DNA of 64,000 nt from Kribbella sp. NBC_00382 (GCF_036067295.1 NZ_CP107954.1:5828001-5892000), one strand, 5' to 3'; positions 8,323 to 16,401 are shown, numbered from the stretch's first letter. Numbers and translations: made by a program. The notes: generated by a model not told the origin, from the sequence alone.

Positions 8323-8370
8323 ATGACAGACAGTCGTTCGCAGCTGATTTGGAGAGATCGTCGTGCCTGA
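8323..8370 (+). other. Possible 15-codon leader ORF overlapping the ilvD start
   Basis: An ATG at 8323 opens a 15-codon frame ending at TGA 8368-8370, overlapping the first codons of ilvD in another frame. It contains Leu, Ile and Trp codons but no branched-chain run, so classical attenuation is not obvious. Translational coupling is a possibility; chance is also likely. Confidence 0.25.
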
Positions 8371-10213
8371 ACTGAGGTCCCGTACCGTCACCCACGGCCG
8401 CAACATGGCCGGCGCCCGCGCCCTCATGATGGCCTCCGGCGTCGCCCGAGAGGACTTCGGCAAGCCGATCATCGCGGTCGCGAACAGCTTCACCGAGTTC
8501 GTCCCGGGGCACACCCACCTGCAGCCGGTCGGCCGGATCGTCTCCGAGGCGATCCACGCGGCCGGCGGGATCGCCCGCGAGTTCAACACGATCGCGGTCG
8601 ACGACGGTATCGCGATGGGCCACGGCGGGATGCTCTACAGCCTGCCGTCCCGCGACCTGATCGCCGACTCGGTCGAGTACATGGTCGAGGCGCACTGCGC
8701 GGACGCGCTGATCTGTATCTCGAACTGCGACAAGATCACCCCGGGCATGCTGATGGCCGCGCTCCGGCTGAACATCCCGACCGTGTTCGTCTCCGGCGGC
8801 CCGATGGAGGCCGGCCGGGCCACCCTGGTCGACGGCACCGTGCGCAAGCTGGACCTGATCGACGCGATGTCCGAGGCGGTCAACGAGAACGTCTCCGACG
8901 AGGACATCCTGCGGATCGAGGAGAACGCCTGCCCGACCTGCGGGTCGTGCTCGGGCATGTTCACCGCGAACTCGATGAACTGCCTCGCCGAGGCGATCGG
9001 CCTGGCACTGCCGGGCAACGGCTCGGTGCTCGCCACCCACACCGCGCGCAAGGCCCTGTACGAGAACGCCGGCCGCACAGTCGTCGAGATCACCAAGCGG
9101 TACTACGAGACCGACGACGAGACCGTGTTGCCGCGGACCGTCGCGTCGCGAGCCGCGTTCGAGAACGCGATGGCGCTGGACATCGCGATGGGCGGCTCGA
9201 CGAACACGATCCTGCACCTGCTCGCCGCGGCCCAGGAGGCCGAGGTCGACTTCGACCTGGACGACATCAACGCCGTCTCCCGTCGCGTGCCCTGCCTGGC
9301 GAAGGTCGCGCCGAACGTCGCCCCGGGTGGCACGTACTACATGGAGGACGTGCACCGCGCGGGTGGCATCCCGGCGATCCTCGGTGAGCTGTACCGCGCC
9401 GGGTTGCTGAACGAGGACATCCACACCGTGCACAGCGCCTCGATCGACGACTGGCTGAAGAACTGGGACGTCCGCGGTGGATCCCCGTCGGCCGAGGCGG
9501 TCGAGCTCTGGCACGCGGCCCCCGGTTGCAAGCGGTCGGCCACGGCGTTCTCGCAGTCCGAGCGCTGGGAGACGCTGGACACCGACGCGGCCGGCGGGTG
9601 CATCCGCGATGCGGCACATGCGTACTCGGTCGACGGCGGTCTGGCAGTGCTGAAGGGCAACCTCGCGGTCGACGGCTGCGTGGTGAAGACGGCCGGCGTG
9701 GACGAGTCGATCTGGACCTTCGAAGGCCCGGCCGTCGTGTGCGAGTCGCAGGAAGAGGCGGTCGAGAAAATCCTCGCCAAGGCGATCAAGCCCGGCGACG
9801 TCGTCGTCATCCGCTACGAAGGCCCGAAGGGTGGGCCGGGGATGCAGGAGATGCTCTACCCGACGTCGTTCCTGAAGGGCCGCGGGCTGGGCAAGGTCTG
9901 CGCACTGATCACCGACGGCCGCTTCTCCGGCGGTACTTCGGGATTGTCGATCGGCCACGCGTCGCCCGAGGCGGCGTCGGGCGGGACGATCGCCTTGGTG
10001 GAGGACGGCGATCGCATCCGGATCGACATCCCCGGGCGCTCGATCGAGTTGCTGGTGGCTGACGACGTACTGGCTGCTCGCCGGGACGCTCTGGGTGGGG
10101 TCTATGCGCCCAAGGCACGTGACCGCAAGGTGTCGGCGGCGCTGCGGGCGTACGCCGCGATGGCGACCAGCGCCGACAAGGGCGCAGTACGGGACGTCAG
10201 CAAGCTCGGCTGA
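8363..10213 (+). CDS. ilvD: Dihydroxy-acid dehydratase
   Basis: A 616-residue iron-sulfur enzyme that dehydrates 2,3-dihydroxy-isovalerate and -methylvalerate to 2-keto acids in valine/isoleucine synthesis. The sequence reads H-G-R-N-M-A-G-A-R-A-L near the N-terminus, then I-S-N-C-D-K-I-T-P-G-M and C-P-T-C-G-S-C-S-G-M-F-T, which supply cluster cysteines. Length and N-terminus match the E. coli-type branch. A GGAGAG ribosome site lies 6 bases before the GTG start. It stands alone on its strand; no other ilv gene is nearby. Confidence 0.97.
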   Translation: MPELRSRTVTHGRNMAGARALMMASGVAREDFGKPIIAVANSFTEFVPGHTHLQPVGRIVSEAIHAAGGIAREFNTIAVDDGIAMGHGGMLYSLPSRDLIADSVEYMVEAHCADALICISNCDKITPGMLMAALRLNIPTVFVSGGPMEAGRATLVDGTVRKLDLIDAMSEAVNENVSDEDILRIEENACPTCGSCSGMFTANSMNCLAEAIGLALPGNGSVLATHTARKALYENAGRTVVEITKRYYETDDETVLPRTVASRAAFENAMALDIAMGGSTNTILHLLAAAQEAEVDFDLDDINAVSRRVPCLAKVAPNVAPGGTYYMEDVHRAGGIPAILGELYRAGLLNEDIHTVHSASIDDWLKNWDVRGGSPSAEAVELWHAAPGCKRSATAFSQSERWETLDTDAAGGCIRDAAHAYSVDGGLAVLKGNLAVDGCVVKTAGVDESIWTFEGPAVVCESQEEAVEKILAKAIKPGDVVVIRYEGPKGGPGMQEMLYPTSFLKGRGLGKVCALITDGRFSGGTSGLSIGHASPEAASGGTIALVEDGDRIRIDIPGRSIELLVADDVLAARRDALGGVYAPKARDRKVSAALRAYAAMATSADKGAVRDVSKLG

Positions 10214-10236
10214 ATCGTCGGCAAGCTCGGCTGAAT
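10195..10236. repeat. 21-bp tandem duplication at the ilvD 3' end
   Basis: Two 21-bp units (10195-10215 and 10216-10236) differ at one base; each contains the core GCAAGCTCGGCTGAAT. The first copy holds the ilvD stop codon and the second ends just before the toxin stop codon. It looks like a recent slippage duplication between the two convergent genes. Confidence 0.85.
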
Positions 10237-10237
10237 C

Positions 10238-10546
10238 TCAGAGGGACAGCTCGAGGTCGAAGGCGAGGGTGATCGCCTCGGCCAGCGCCTCCTCCTGCTC
10301 GGGGAGGAGGTAGCCGATCAGCCGGCCCAGCTGGAGTTTCGGGATGGTCTGGATGTTGTCGCAGCTGATCGCGCTGGGATGATCCAGACCGTTCTGGCTG
10401 CCGACCAGTACCTCGGTCGACAGGCCGCGGATGGTGCTGGTGATCGGGGCGACCGTGACGTTGGTCAGCCGCGGCCTGATCAGTTCGCGGGTCAGCACGA
10501 CGACCGGGCGGGGCTTGTCCAGGCGCGCGATGTGCAGCGGTCGCAT
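10238..10546 (-). CDS. MazF/PemK-type endoribonuclease toxin
   Basis: A 102-residue type II toxin, presumed sequence-specific mRNA interferase. The family core is visible: K-P-R-P-V-V-V-L-T-R-E, then N-V-T-V-A-P-I-T-S-T-I-R-G, then a D-N-I-Q-T-I-P-K-x-x-L-G segment. The ATG shares its A with the antitoxin stop codon, so toxin translation depends on antitoxin translation. A true TA pair is likely from order and coupling, but activity is not shown. Confidence 0.85.
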   Translation of the reverse strand: MRPLHIARLDKPRPVVVLTRELIRPRLTNVTVAPITSTIRGLSTEVLVGSQNGLDHPSAISCDNIQTIPKLQLGRLIGYLLPEQEEALAEAITLAFDLELSL

Positions 10547-10782
10547 CAGTCGAGATCAGTCAGTACTGTCCCGCCGGCGGCGACCGCCAGTCCGTCGAGG
10601 TCCTCGTAGTCTCCGTGGGCCGCGAGGATGGCCGCGTCCCGTTCGGCCAACTCGCGGCGCCGCTCCCGCTCCATCGCGCGCGCGACCACTGACGCCCGGC
10701 TGGACGCCTTGTTGTCATCGACCAGCCGGTCCATGAACTCGACGAGTTCGTCCGGCAGGCGCACTGTGATCTGCTTGCTCAT
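10546..10782 (-). CDS. Ribbon-helix-helix antitoxin
   Basis: A 78-residue protein beginning with the CopG/Arc-type strand and helix pattern K-Q-I-T-V-R-L-P-D-E-L-V-E-F-M-D, followed by a second helix S-R-A-S-V-V-A-R-A-M-E and an acidic, probably disordered toxin-binding tail. It precedes the MazF-type toxin with a one-base overlap. It probably binds a dyad just upstream of its own start. Confidence 0.85.
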   Translation of the reverse strand: MSKQITVRLPDELVEFMDRLVDDNKASSRASVVARAMERERRRELAERDAAILAAHGDYEDLDGLAVAAGGTVLTDLD

Positions 10783-10783
10783 A

Positions 10784-10803
10784 CCAGAACCATACCGGTC
10801 TGG
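10784..10803. promoter_or_regulatory. Candidate operator of the toxin-antitoxin pair
   Basis: CCAGA (10784-10788) and TCTGG (10799-10803) form a dyad immediately upstream of the antitoxin ATG, with additional ACC/GGT pairing inside. RHH antitoxins usually autoregulate through such dyads. Inferred. Confidence 0.4.
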
Positions 10804-10814
10804 GATTCAATTCT

Positions 10815-11405
10815 CTACCGCACCCTGTCGTAGACCATGGCCAGCTCGCCCAGATCGCCGGTTTCCTGGTGGGTGACCTTCCACTGGGTGGCCGGCAGTC
10901 CGTCCTCGAAGAGGTGCTGACCGCCGCCGGCGATCTGCGGCGTGATCATCAGGTACAGGCGGTCGAGCTGGTCGGCTGCGAGCAGGGCCTTGATGATGCT
11001 GGCGCTGCTGTTGACCAGGATCTCGCCTTCGCCGGTGCTCTTCAGTTCGGTGATGACCTCGGCGGCCGGCGCGTTCACCAGGCGGGTGCGTTCCCACGGG
11101 GACTCGGTCAGGGTGGTGGAGAAGACGACCTTGTCGGTGTCGCGAAGCCACTTCGCGTAGCCGCGGTCGCGCGGGTCGGCGTCCTCGTTGTCGGCGACCG
11201 ATGGCCAGAAGCCCAGGAATCCTTGGGCGTTGAGCCGGCCGAGAACGGCGGTGGTCGCGTTCTCGTACAGGCGGGTCATGTGGTCGCGGGCCACGTCGGT
11301 GGTCGCGTAGGGGATGATCGCGCCCAGATCCATCGCACCGCCGGGGCCGTTGTAGCGGCCGTCGAGCGAGATGTTGAGGTTGGCGGTCACCAGGCGGTCG
11401 GTCAT
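10815..11405 (-). CDS. RibD C-terminal/dihydrofolate-reductase-family protein
   Basis: A 196-residue RibD_C-type reductase-like protein. It starts L-V-T-A-N-L-N-I-S-L-D-G-R-Y, with the family S-L-D-G turn, has L-G-R-L-N-A-Q-G-F in the middle and ends with L-M-I-T-P-Q-I-A-G-G-G followed by a Leu-rich strand. Its ATG overlaps the stop of the ArsR-SRPBCC gene (AAATGA), with an AAGGAG site inside that gene. The two are thus co-translated, and this gene is probably the regulator's target. Substrate unknown. Confidence 0.85.
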   Translation of the reverse strand: MTDRLVTANLNISLDGRYNGPGGAMDLGAIIPYATTDVARDHMTRLYENATTAVLGRLNAQGFLGFWPSVADNEDADPRDRGYAKWLRDTDKVVFSTTLTESPWERTRLVNAPAAEVITELKSTGEGEILVNSSASIIKALLAADQLDRLYLMITPQIAGGGQHLFEDGLPATQWKVTHQETGDLGELAMVYDRVR

Positions 11406-12247
11406 TTCGTACTCCTTGTCGGCGTGGCGCTTGAGGTGTCGGTGGCGGCGAGAGCCGCCGCGAGTTTGTCGAGGCTCTGGCCGAAGCCGAGCTCGATCCC
11501 CGCGATGAAGTCGGCGGAGTCGATCGTGCTGTCGGTGATCCGCAGCTCGACGTCGAGCTCCGTGCCGGCGTCGGTCGGCCGGAGGGTGTAGCTCGTGTGG
11601 GCGGTGAACGCGGTACGTCCGTCAGGAAGCACAGGAGAGTTGCGATAGGCGAGGTGCTCGCCCGGCCGGATGTCGGTGACGACTCCTTCGGAGCGCCCGG
11701 CGACGAGGTCGGAGCCGTCGCTGTCTTCCGCGTCGCGGTACTCGAGGATGATCCGGCCGCCTGGTCGTGCTTCGAAGACGAGCTCCGAGACGCGGAGATC
11801 CTCGGGCGCCCACCACTGGGCCAGCAGGTCGGCCTCGGTCAAGTATCGCCAGACCTGCTCGGCTGAGGTGGGCAGTGAGTGGAGGAAGGTGAAGGAGCGC
11901 CCATCGGCCCAACCGGCCTCCTCCGCCGCGAGTCGCTCGGCGTCGAGGCTGATGCCGTGGCGGTCGAAGGTCTTACGTGCGCCTTGATCCGTGGCGTCGG
12001 CGAGCTGGCTGAGGGCGGCTGCCAGTTCGCGGAGCGGATCGGGCTGGAGTGCGTAGATGCGGCGCTGGCCGGTCCGTTGCGAGGTGACGAGCCCGGCGCG
12101 CTCCAGGGTCTGCAGGTGCTTGGTCGTCTGCGGCTGCCTTGCCTCAGCAAGCTGAGCCAGCACACCGACCGACCGCGGCCGCTCGGCCAGCAGGTTCACG
12201 AGCCGCCATCGAGCCGGGTCGGCGAGCGCGGTGATCAGTGCGTCCAT
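11402..12247 (-). CDS. ArsR-type HTH fused to an SRPBCC (AHSA1-like) domain
   Basis: A 281-residue two-domain protein. Residues about 1-95 are an ArsR winged helix (P-A-R-W-R-L-V-N-L-L-A-E-R-P, then R-Q-P-Q-T-T-K-H-L-Q-T-L-E). Residues about 115-270 are an AHSA1/SRPBCC hydrophobic-ligand fold (A-E-Q-V-W-R-Y-L-T-E-A-D-L-L-A-Q-W-W). The fusion suggests a regulator that senses a small hydrophobic molecule directly. An AT-rich palindromic operator region lies just upstream, and a reductase gene is coupled downstream. Confidence 0.9.
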   Translation of the reverse strand: MDALITALADPARWRLVNLLAERPRSVGVLAQLAEARQPQTTKHLQTLERAGLVTSQRTGQRRIYALQPDPLRELAAALSQLADATDQGARKTFDRHGISLDAERLAAEEAGWADGRSFTFLHSLPTSAEQVWRYLTEADLLAQWWAPEDLRVSELVFEARPGGRIILEYRDAEDSDGSDLVAGRSEGVVTDIRPGEHLAYRNSPVLPDGRTAFTAHTSYTLRPTDAGTELDVELRITDSTIDSADFIAGIELGFGQSLDKLAAALAATDTSSATPTRSTK

Positions 12248-12267
12248 GGCTCAAAGCATTCACCATG

Positions 12268-12305
12268 AAGAATATTCTTGTCAAGGAATATGTTGAGTAT
12301 TCTTG
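12268..12305. promoter_or_regulatory. AT-rich palindromic operator/promoter of the ArsR-SRPBCC operon
   Basis: A perfect 12-bp palindrome AAGAATATTCTT (12268-12279) is followed by an imperfect second dyad. The core TATTCTTG occurs at 12273-12280 and again at 12298-12305, 25 bp apart. This AT-rich island sits 21-58 bases before the ArsR start in otherwise GC-rich DNA, as expected for a self-regulated ArsR promoter. Confidence 0.7.
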
Positions 12306-12311
12306 GCGCCG

Positions 12312-13247
12312 TTAGCCGGCGGGGAAGTAGTGGCCGTTGTCCAGATCGGCGAGTAGGCCGGGCTGGGCGGGTTCCCAGCCGAGGGTCCGGCGGGTGATGA
12401 GGTTGGACGCCGGGTAGCTCTGCGTGACGAGGTTCGCGAGGAACCCGAAGTACCCCGGCACCATCAGTTCGTCCATGGGAATGCTCACGGCGGGCAGCCC
12501 CAGGCGGCTGCCTATGGCCTCGGCGATCTCGCGCAGCGGGATAGCCCCGTCCCCGACCGCGTGCCAGTATCTGCCGGCCGGCCCCTTCTCCAGCGCCACG
12601 CGGAACAGGGAGGCGACATCGCGGATGTGCACGGCGTTCCACGGGTTCGCGCCGTCGCCGGGGTAGCCGGCGAACCCCTTCTCCTTCGCGAGCGCGATCA
12701 GGATGGGGAGGAAGCCGGCCTGATCGGTCGTGCCGTGCGCGATATTGGCAATCCGTACGACCGACGACCGCACTCCCTGCTCGGCGAGGCCGATGACGGC
12801 GGATTCCACGGCATTGCGAACCCTGAGAGTGCCCTGGTGCTCATCGCCGACGAGCTGGGCCGGATCCTCCTCGGTGACCGGCCGGCCCAGTTGCCCGGGT
12901 GAGCCGATGCTCCCCGCCGCGACCAGCGGCTTTCCGGATCCCGCCAGCGCCTCGCCGTACGCGTGCATGATCGGCAGCTCCGCGGCGGCCACGGCGTCCA
13001 TCCCGCCGGTCACCAGCAAGTCCTGCCGGTGCGCGACGTGGATGACGCCGTCGGAATCCGCGGCCGCCTCCTTGAGCCCGTCGAGATCCTGAAGGTCGCC
13101 GCGTCGCACCTTCGCGCCGAGCGCGGACAGCGCCGCCGCGGCGGTGTCCGACCGGGCCAGCCCGGTCACCTCGTGCCCGGCGGAGATGAGCTCGGAGATG
13201 ATGTACGAACCGGAATGGCCGGTTCCGCCAGTGACGAAGACGTGCAC
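12312..13247 (-). CDS. Extended SDR / NAD-dependent epimerase-like protein
   Basis: A 311-residue protein with an N-terminal Rossmann motif T-G-G-T-G-H-S-G (residues 6-13) and an extended-SDR layout (N-A-V-H-I-R-D-V-A in the C-terminal half). The substrate is unknown. A GTG start was chosen because AAGGAG lies 7 bases upstream. It is the third gene of an apparent three-gene operon read from 14687 downward, 51 bp after the NADP-binding protein gene. Confidence 0.85.
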   Translation of the reverse strand: MHVFVTGGTGHSGSYIISELISAGHEVTGLARSDTAAAALSALGAKVRRGDLQDLDGLKEAAADSDGVIHVAHRQDLLVTGGMDAVAAAELPIMHAYGEALAGSGKPLVAAGSIGSPGQLGRPVTEEDPAQLVGDEHQGTLRVRNAVESAVIGLAEQGVRSSVVRIANIAHGTTDQAGFLPILIALAKEKGFAGYPGDGANPWNAVHIRDVASLFRVALEKGPAGRYWHAVGDGAIPLREIAEAIGSRLGLPAVSIPMDELMVPGYFGFLANLVTQSYPASNLITRRTLGWEPAQPGLLADLDNGHYFPAG

Positions 13248-13298
13248 GCTGCTGCTCCTTGTGAATTTATGCGGCGAAGAATTGCGGTACGAGTCTGC

Positions 13299-13922
13299 TC
13301 AGTCGGTGAATTCGTTGACGCCGAGGGCGAAGTCCCAATGGCCGACGCCATTACCGGCGAGGCTCACCGTGACCAGGCCCATTCCTTCCAGCCAGTGCGC
13401 CATTTTCAGGCCGCCGGCATCCAGCGGGCGCAACCCGAGGCTCTCGATGAATGTCGCCAGATCCGCTTTGGCTTGCGCATTGTCGCCGGCCATGAAAACG
13501 GTAGGCCGGCCCTTCTCCAGGACATTGCGGAAGATGGTGTTGAACGCCTTCACCACGCTGGCGCCGGCCGGGGCCACCTTGGCGACCTCCTGCGCGACCG
13601 AGGTCTCGTCGCCGTGCGCCAGACCGTCGAACGTGGCGTTGAAGGGGTTGCTGATGTCGACGATGACCTTGCCCGCGAGGGCGTCTCCGTACTCGGCGAC
13701 GACCGGTACGACACCCGCGAACAGGAGGGCGGTGATGACGATGTCCCCGGCCGGGACGGCGCCCCACTTGCCTGTCGTCGTGCCGCCGCCCAGAGCCTTG
13801 GCCAGGTCGTCGGCCTTGGACTGATCGCGTCCCATGACCTCGACGGTGTTGCCGCCTTTGACTGCGAGCGTGCCGATGGCGTGGGCCATGTTGCCCGTCC
13901 CGATGAGGGTGATGTTGCTCAT
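13299..13922 (-). CDS. NADP-binding oxidoreductase of the F420-dependent NADP reductase type
   Basis: A 207-residue single-domain protein with a Rossmann start I-T-L-I-G-T-G-N-M-A-H-A-I-G and the family segments V-M-G-R-D-Q-S-K, I-V-D-I-S-N-P-F-N and V-V-K-A-F-N-T. This matches the coenzyme-F420-dependent NADP reductase/ProC-like fold. Whether it uses F420, another partner, or reduces a substrate directly cannot be told. It lies 30 bp after the SDR gene at 13953. Confidence 0.85.
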   Translation of the reverse strand: MSNITLIGTGNMAHAIGTLAVKGGNTVEVMGRDQSKADDLAKALGGGTTTGKWGAVPAGDIVITALLFAGVVPVVAEYGDALAGKVIVDISNPFNATFDGLAHGDETSVAQEVAKVAPAGASVVKAFNTIFRNVLEKGRPTVFMAGDNAQAKADLATFIESLGLRPLDAGGLKMAHWLEGMGLVTVSLAGNGVGHWDFALGVNEFTD

Positions 13923-13952
13923 GAGCTGTGCTTCCTTTGCTGTTGTTGAGGT

Positions 13953-14687
13953 TCAGATGGCGGTGGTGCCGCCGTCGGCGACCAGCTCCAGGCCGTTGAC
14001 GTAACTGGAGTCGTCGGAGGCGAGGAACAGGGCGATGGTGGCGATTTCTTCGGGGCGGCCCATCTCGCCGCGCGGGATGAGCGACTCGAAGGCGGCTTTG
14101 GTCGCCTCGTCGAACAGCTCTGCCTGCTTGGCGGTGGCGACCTGGCCGGGGGTCAGCACGTTGACCCGGATCTTGCGGTCGCGCAGTTCGTTGAGCCAGA
14201 CCCGGGCCCAGGCCTGCTGGACGGCCTTGCTGCCCGCGTAGAGGCTCCAGCCGGGGTAGGCGCCGAGGGATGCGTTGGATCCGGTCATCAGGATCGAGCC
14301 GTTGTCGTTGATCAGCGGCAGTGCCTTCTGCACGGTGAACAGGGTGCCGCGCGCGTTGAGCGAGAAGGTGCGTTCGAACTGTTCCGGGGTGATCTCGCCG
14401 AGGGCCGCGGGTTCGCCCATTCCGGCGCTGGCCCACAGCACGTCGATCGAGCCCTTCTCCCGCTTCACGGTGTCGTACAAGCGGTCCAGGTCGTCCAGCT
14501 CGGCCGCGTCACCCTGGACGGCGGTGACGTTGCGGCCGATCAATTCGACGGCCTCATCCAGGGCGTCCTGTCGCCGGGCCTGGATGAAGACGTGCGCTCC
14601 TTCCTCGACGAACAATTTGGCACCGGCCAATGCCATACCGGTGGATCCGCCGGTGATCACCGCTACCTTGCCTTCGAGCTTTCCCAC
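13953..14687 (-). CDS. Classical SDR oxidoreductase
   Basis: A 244-residue classical short-chain dehydrogenase. It has the cofactor motif T-G-G-S-T-G-M-A (residues 12-19), a structural N-A-R-G motif, the catalytic Ser region M-T-G-S-N-A-S and Y-A-G-S-K as catalytic Y-x-x-x-K, and ends V-N-G-L-E-L-V-A-D-G-G. It is the first gene of the three-gene redox operon and diverges from the LysR gene at 14825 across 137 bp that contain a T-N11-A dyad. LysR control of the operon is therefore likely. Substrate unknown. Confidence 0.92.
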   Translation of the reverse strand: MGKLEGKVAVITGGSTGMALAGAKLFVEEGAHVFIQARRQDALDEAVELIGRNVTAVQGDAAELDDLDRLYDTVKREKGSIDVLWASAGMGEPAALGEITPEQFERTFSLNARGTLFTVQKALPLINDNGSILMTGSNASLGAYPGWSLYAGSKAVQQAWARVWLNELRDRKIRVNVLTPGQVATAKQAELFDEATKAAFESLIPRGEMGRPEEIATIALFLASDDSSYVNGLELVADGGTTAI

Positions 14688-14786
14688 GATCTATTTGCCT
14701 GCTTTCTGGAATTCACTGTGGTGCTGTTGCTTGCATATCAAGGCTGTCATTGGCCTGAGCGGCTGTCCAAGACCTCTTTTCGACGC

Positions 14787-14809
14787 GGTGATAGCTTGGA
14801 GGCATCACC
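14787..14809. promoter_or_regulatory. LysR box, GGTGAT-N11-ATCACC
   Basis: A perfect 6-bp dyad with an 11-base spacer (T14792-N11-A14804), 15 bases before the LysR start and within the divergent promoter of the SDR operon. It fits the canonical LTTR binding motif in both symmetry and position. Confidence 0.65.
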
Positions 14810-14824
14810 GAATCGGGAGGTGCC

Positions 14825-15718
14825 ATGGATCTGGACCTGCGCAAAGTGCGCTACTTCCTCGCCGTCGCCGACCAGTTGCACTTCGGCCGCGCCGCGGAGG
14901 AGCTGCATATCGCGCAGCCGGCCCTGAGCCGCCAGATCCGCGCGCTGGAACAGGATCTCGGCGCCTCGCTGTTCATCAGGGATCGCCACGGAGTGGCGCT
15001 GACCGACGCCGGCCGGCAACTCCTGGCCGACTCCGGTCCGCTGCTCGCCTCCGCGGACGCGGTCCGCCGCCGGGTGACCGTGGCCGCCCACGGCAGCCGG
15101 CGACTGGCGATCGGTTTCCGGACCGGTATCCCGGTCATCCCAGCGGCTCAGGTGTTCGAGGCCCAGCATCCGGACGTGGCCGTGGACGTGCAGCGGATCG
15201 AATGGGACGACCAGGCCGCGATGCTGCTCGACGGCCGCCTCGACGTCGGCTACGTGCGGCTGCCGATCGACGAGACCGGCCTGCGCGTGATCCCGCTGTA
15301 CGCGGAGCCGCTCATGGTGGTGCTGCCCGCGGGCCACCGGCTGGCCGGCAAGGAGGAGGTCACCGAGGCCGATCTGGCCGGTGAACCGCTGGTCTGGCAT
15401 GCCGACCCGAGCACGCACCCCACCAGGCGCCCGCATCCCGACTCCGGGCTCCGGGTGCGCGGCGTGGAGGAGAAGCTCGAGCACGTCGCGGCCGGCCGGG
15501 GCATCTCATTCGTGGCGCGTTCGGAGACGCTGTTCTACTCACGCCCGGACATCAGCTACGTGCCCGTGCCGGAGCTCGCGCCCGACCAGGTGTGCTTCGC
15601 CATGCCGGCATCCCGCACCTCGCCGCTGGCCGAGGACTTCTTCACCGCGGCGCAAGCGACGGCCGAGATCACGGCCGAATGCGGAAACTACGAGGCTTAT
15701 TCAGGCGGTCAAGCCTGA
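14825..15718 (+). CDS. LysR-family transcriptional regulator
   Basis: A 297-residue LTTR. The winged helix occupies residues about 4-62 (L-H-F-G-R-A-A-E-E-L-H-I-A-Q, S-R-Q-I-R-A-L-E-Q-D-L), and the effector-binding domain about 92-290. It is highly similar in the helix region to the LysR protein at 1878. A GGGAGG site precedes the ATG. It diverges from the SDR/NADP/epimerase operon, its probable target. The inducer is unknown. Confidence 0.94.
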   Translation: MDLDLRKVRYFLAVADQLHFGRAAEELHIAQPALSRQIRALEQDLGASLFIRDRHGVALTDAGRQLLADSGPLLASADAVRRRVTVAAHGSRRLAIGFRTGIPVIPAAQVFEAQHPDVAVDVQRIEWDDQAAMLLDGRLDVGYVRLPIDETGLRVIPLYAEPLMVVLPAGHRLAGKEEVTEADLAGEPLVWHADPSTHPTRRPHPDSGLRVRGVEEKLEHVAAGRGISFVARSETLFYSRPDISYVPVPELAPDQVCFAMPASRTSPLAEDFFTAAQATAEITAECGNYEAYSGGQA

Positions 15719-15736
15719 GGCTGTGGACAGCCTCAG
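15715..15736. terminator. Bidirectional hairpin between convergent genes
   Basis: CTGAGGCT (15715-15722) and AGCCTCAG (15729-15736) form an 8-bp stem with a 6-base loop that spans the LysR stop codon and reaches the end of the convergent Lon-N gene. It could end transcription from both sides. Confidence 0.5.
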
Positions 15737-16401
15737 TTGGGGGACATGTCCGACCAGGCGACGTCGACCGCCGGGAGGGACGGGAGGGCCTTGATGGCGG
15801 AGAGCTCCGTGTCGAGGAGGCCGACCAGCTGGGCCAGCCGGGTGGTGGTGTCCAGGGCTTCCAGGAGCTTCTGACGATCCGGGGTGACCAGGGTCATCGC
15901 GGCGGAGATCAGGTACGAGAGCGTGCCCGGGTCGTCGGGGAGTGAGCCGATGCGCAGGCCGGGTTGCGAGATCTCGGTGACAGCTGCGGCGTACCGGCGG
16001 AAGCGCTCGACCGCGACGGTCGCAGTGCCGAGGGGGTCGTCGCCCGGCTCCTCGTCGAGCCATTCGACGTCCGCGACCAGGTAGTCGCCGCCGCTGTCGA
16101 GTTCGGCGACCTTGAAGCGGCGGTTGCCGGTCAGGGTGATCTCGACCGGGCCGTCGTCGTCGATGTCGAGGGAGATCTCCGAGATCGTCGCCGCGCAGCC
16201 GGTGCCGTACAGCGACCGGAACACCCGGTCACCGAGCTCGTACCCGTCCCGGACCGCCACCGCGCCGCAGACCATCTCGCCGCCGTTCTCGACCAGGTCG
16301 CGGATCACCGACCGCCCCTGAACGTCCGTGACGGGGATCGGGAGCACCAGCCCAGGAAAGATCACTGTCTCGACAGTGAGAAGCGGCAGGCGGGAGTCCA
16401 T
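15733..16401 (-). CDS. Lon-N (PUA-like) domain protein
   Basis: A 222-residue stand-alone Lon substrate-binding (LAN/PUA-like) domain protein. It begins R-L-P-L-L-T-V-E-T-V-I-F-P-G-L-V-L-P-I-P, as in this family, then has R-S-V-I-R-D-L and G-T-G-C-A-A-T-I-S-E. There is no AAA or Ser-Lys protease part, so it is not a full Lon protease. The function of such proteins is unknown. It diverges from hisD across 92 bp. Confidence 0.88.
   Translation of the reverse strand: MDSRLPLLTVETVIFPGLVLPIPVTDVQGRSVIRDLVENGGEMVCGAVAVRDGYELGDRVFRSLYGTGCAATISEISLDIDDDGPVEITLTGNRRFKVAELDSGGDYLVADVEWLDEEPGDDPLGTATVAVERFRRYAAAVTEISQPGLRIGSLPDDPGTLSYLISAAMTLVTPDRQKLLEALDTTTRLAQLVGLLDTELSAIKALPSLPAVDVAWSDMSPN

Noticed and set aside
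8279..9958. A 559-codon open frame antisense to ilvD
   Set aside because: It lies inside the complete, conserved ilvD frame and has the low-complexity Asp/Val/Arg/Gly composition of a shadow frame.
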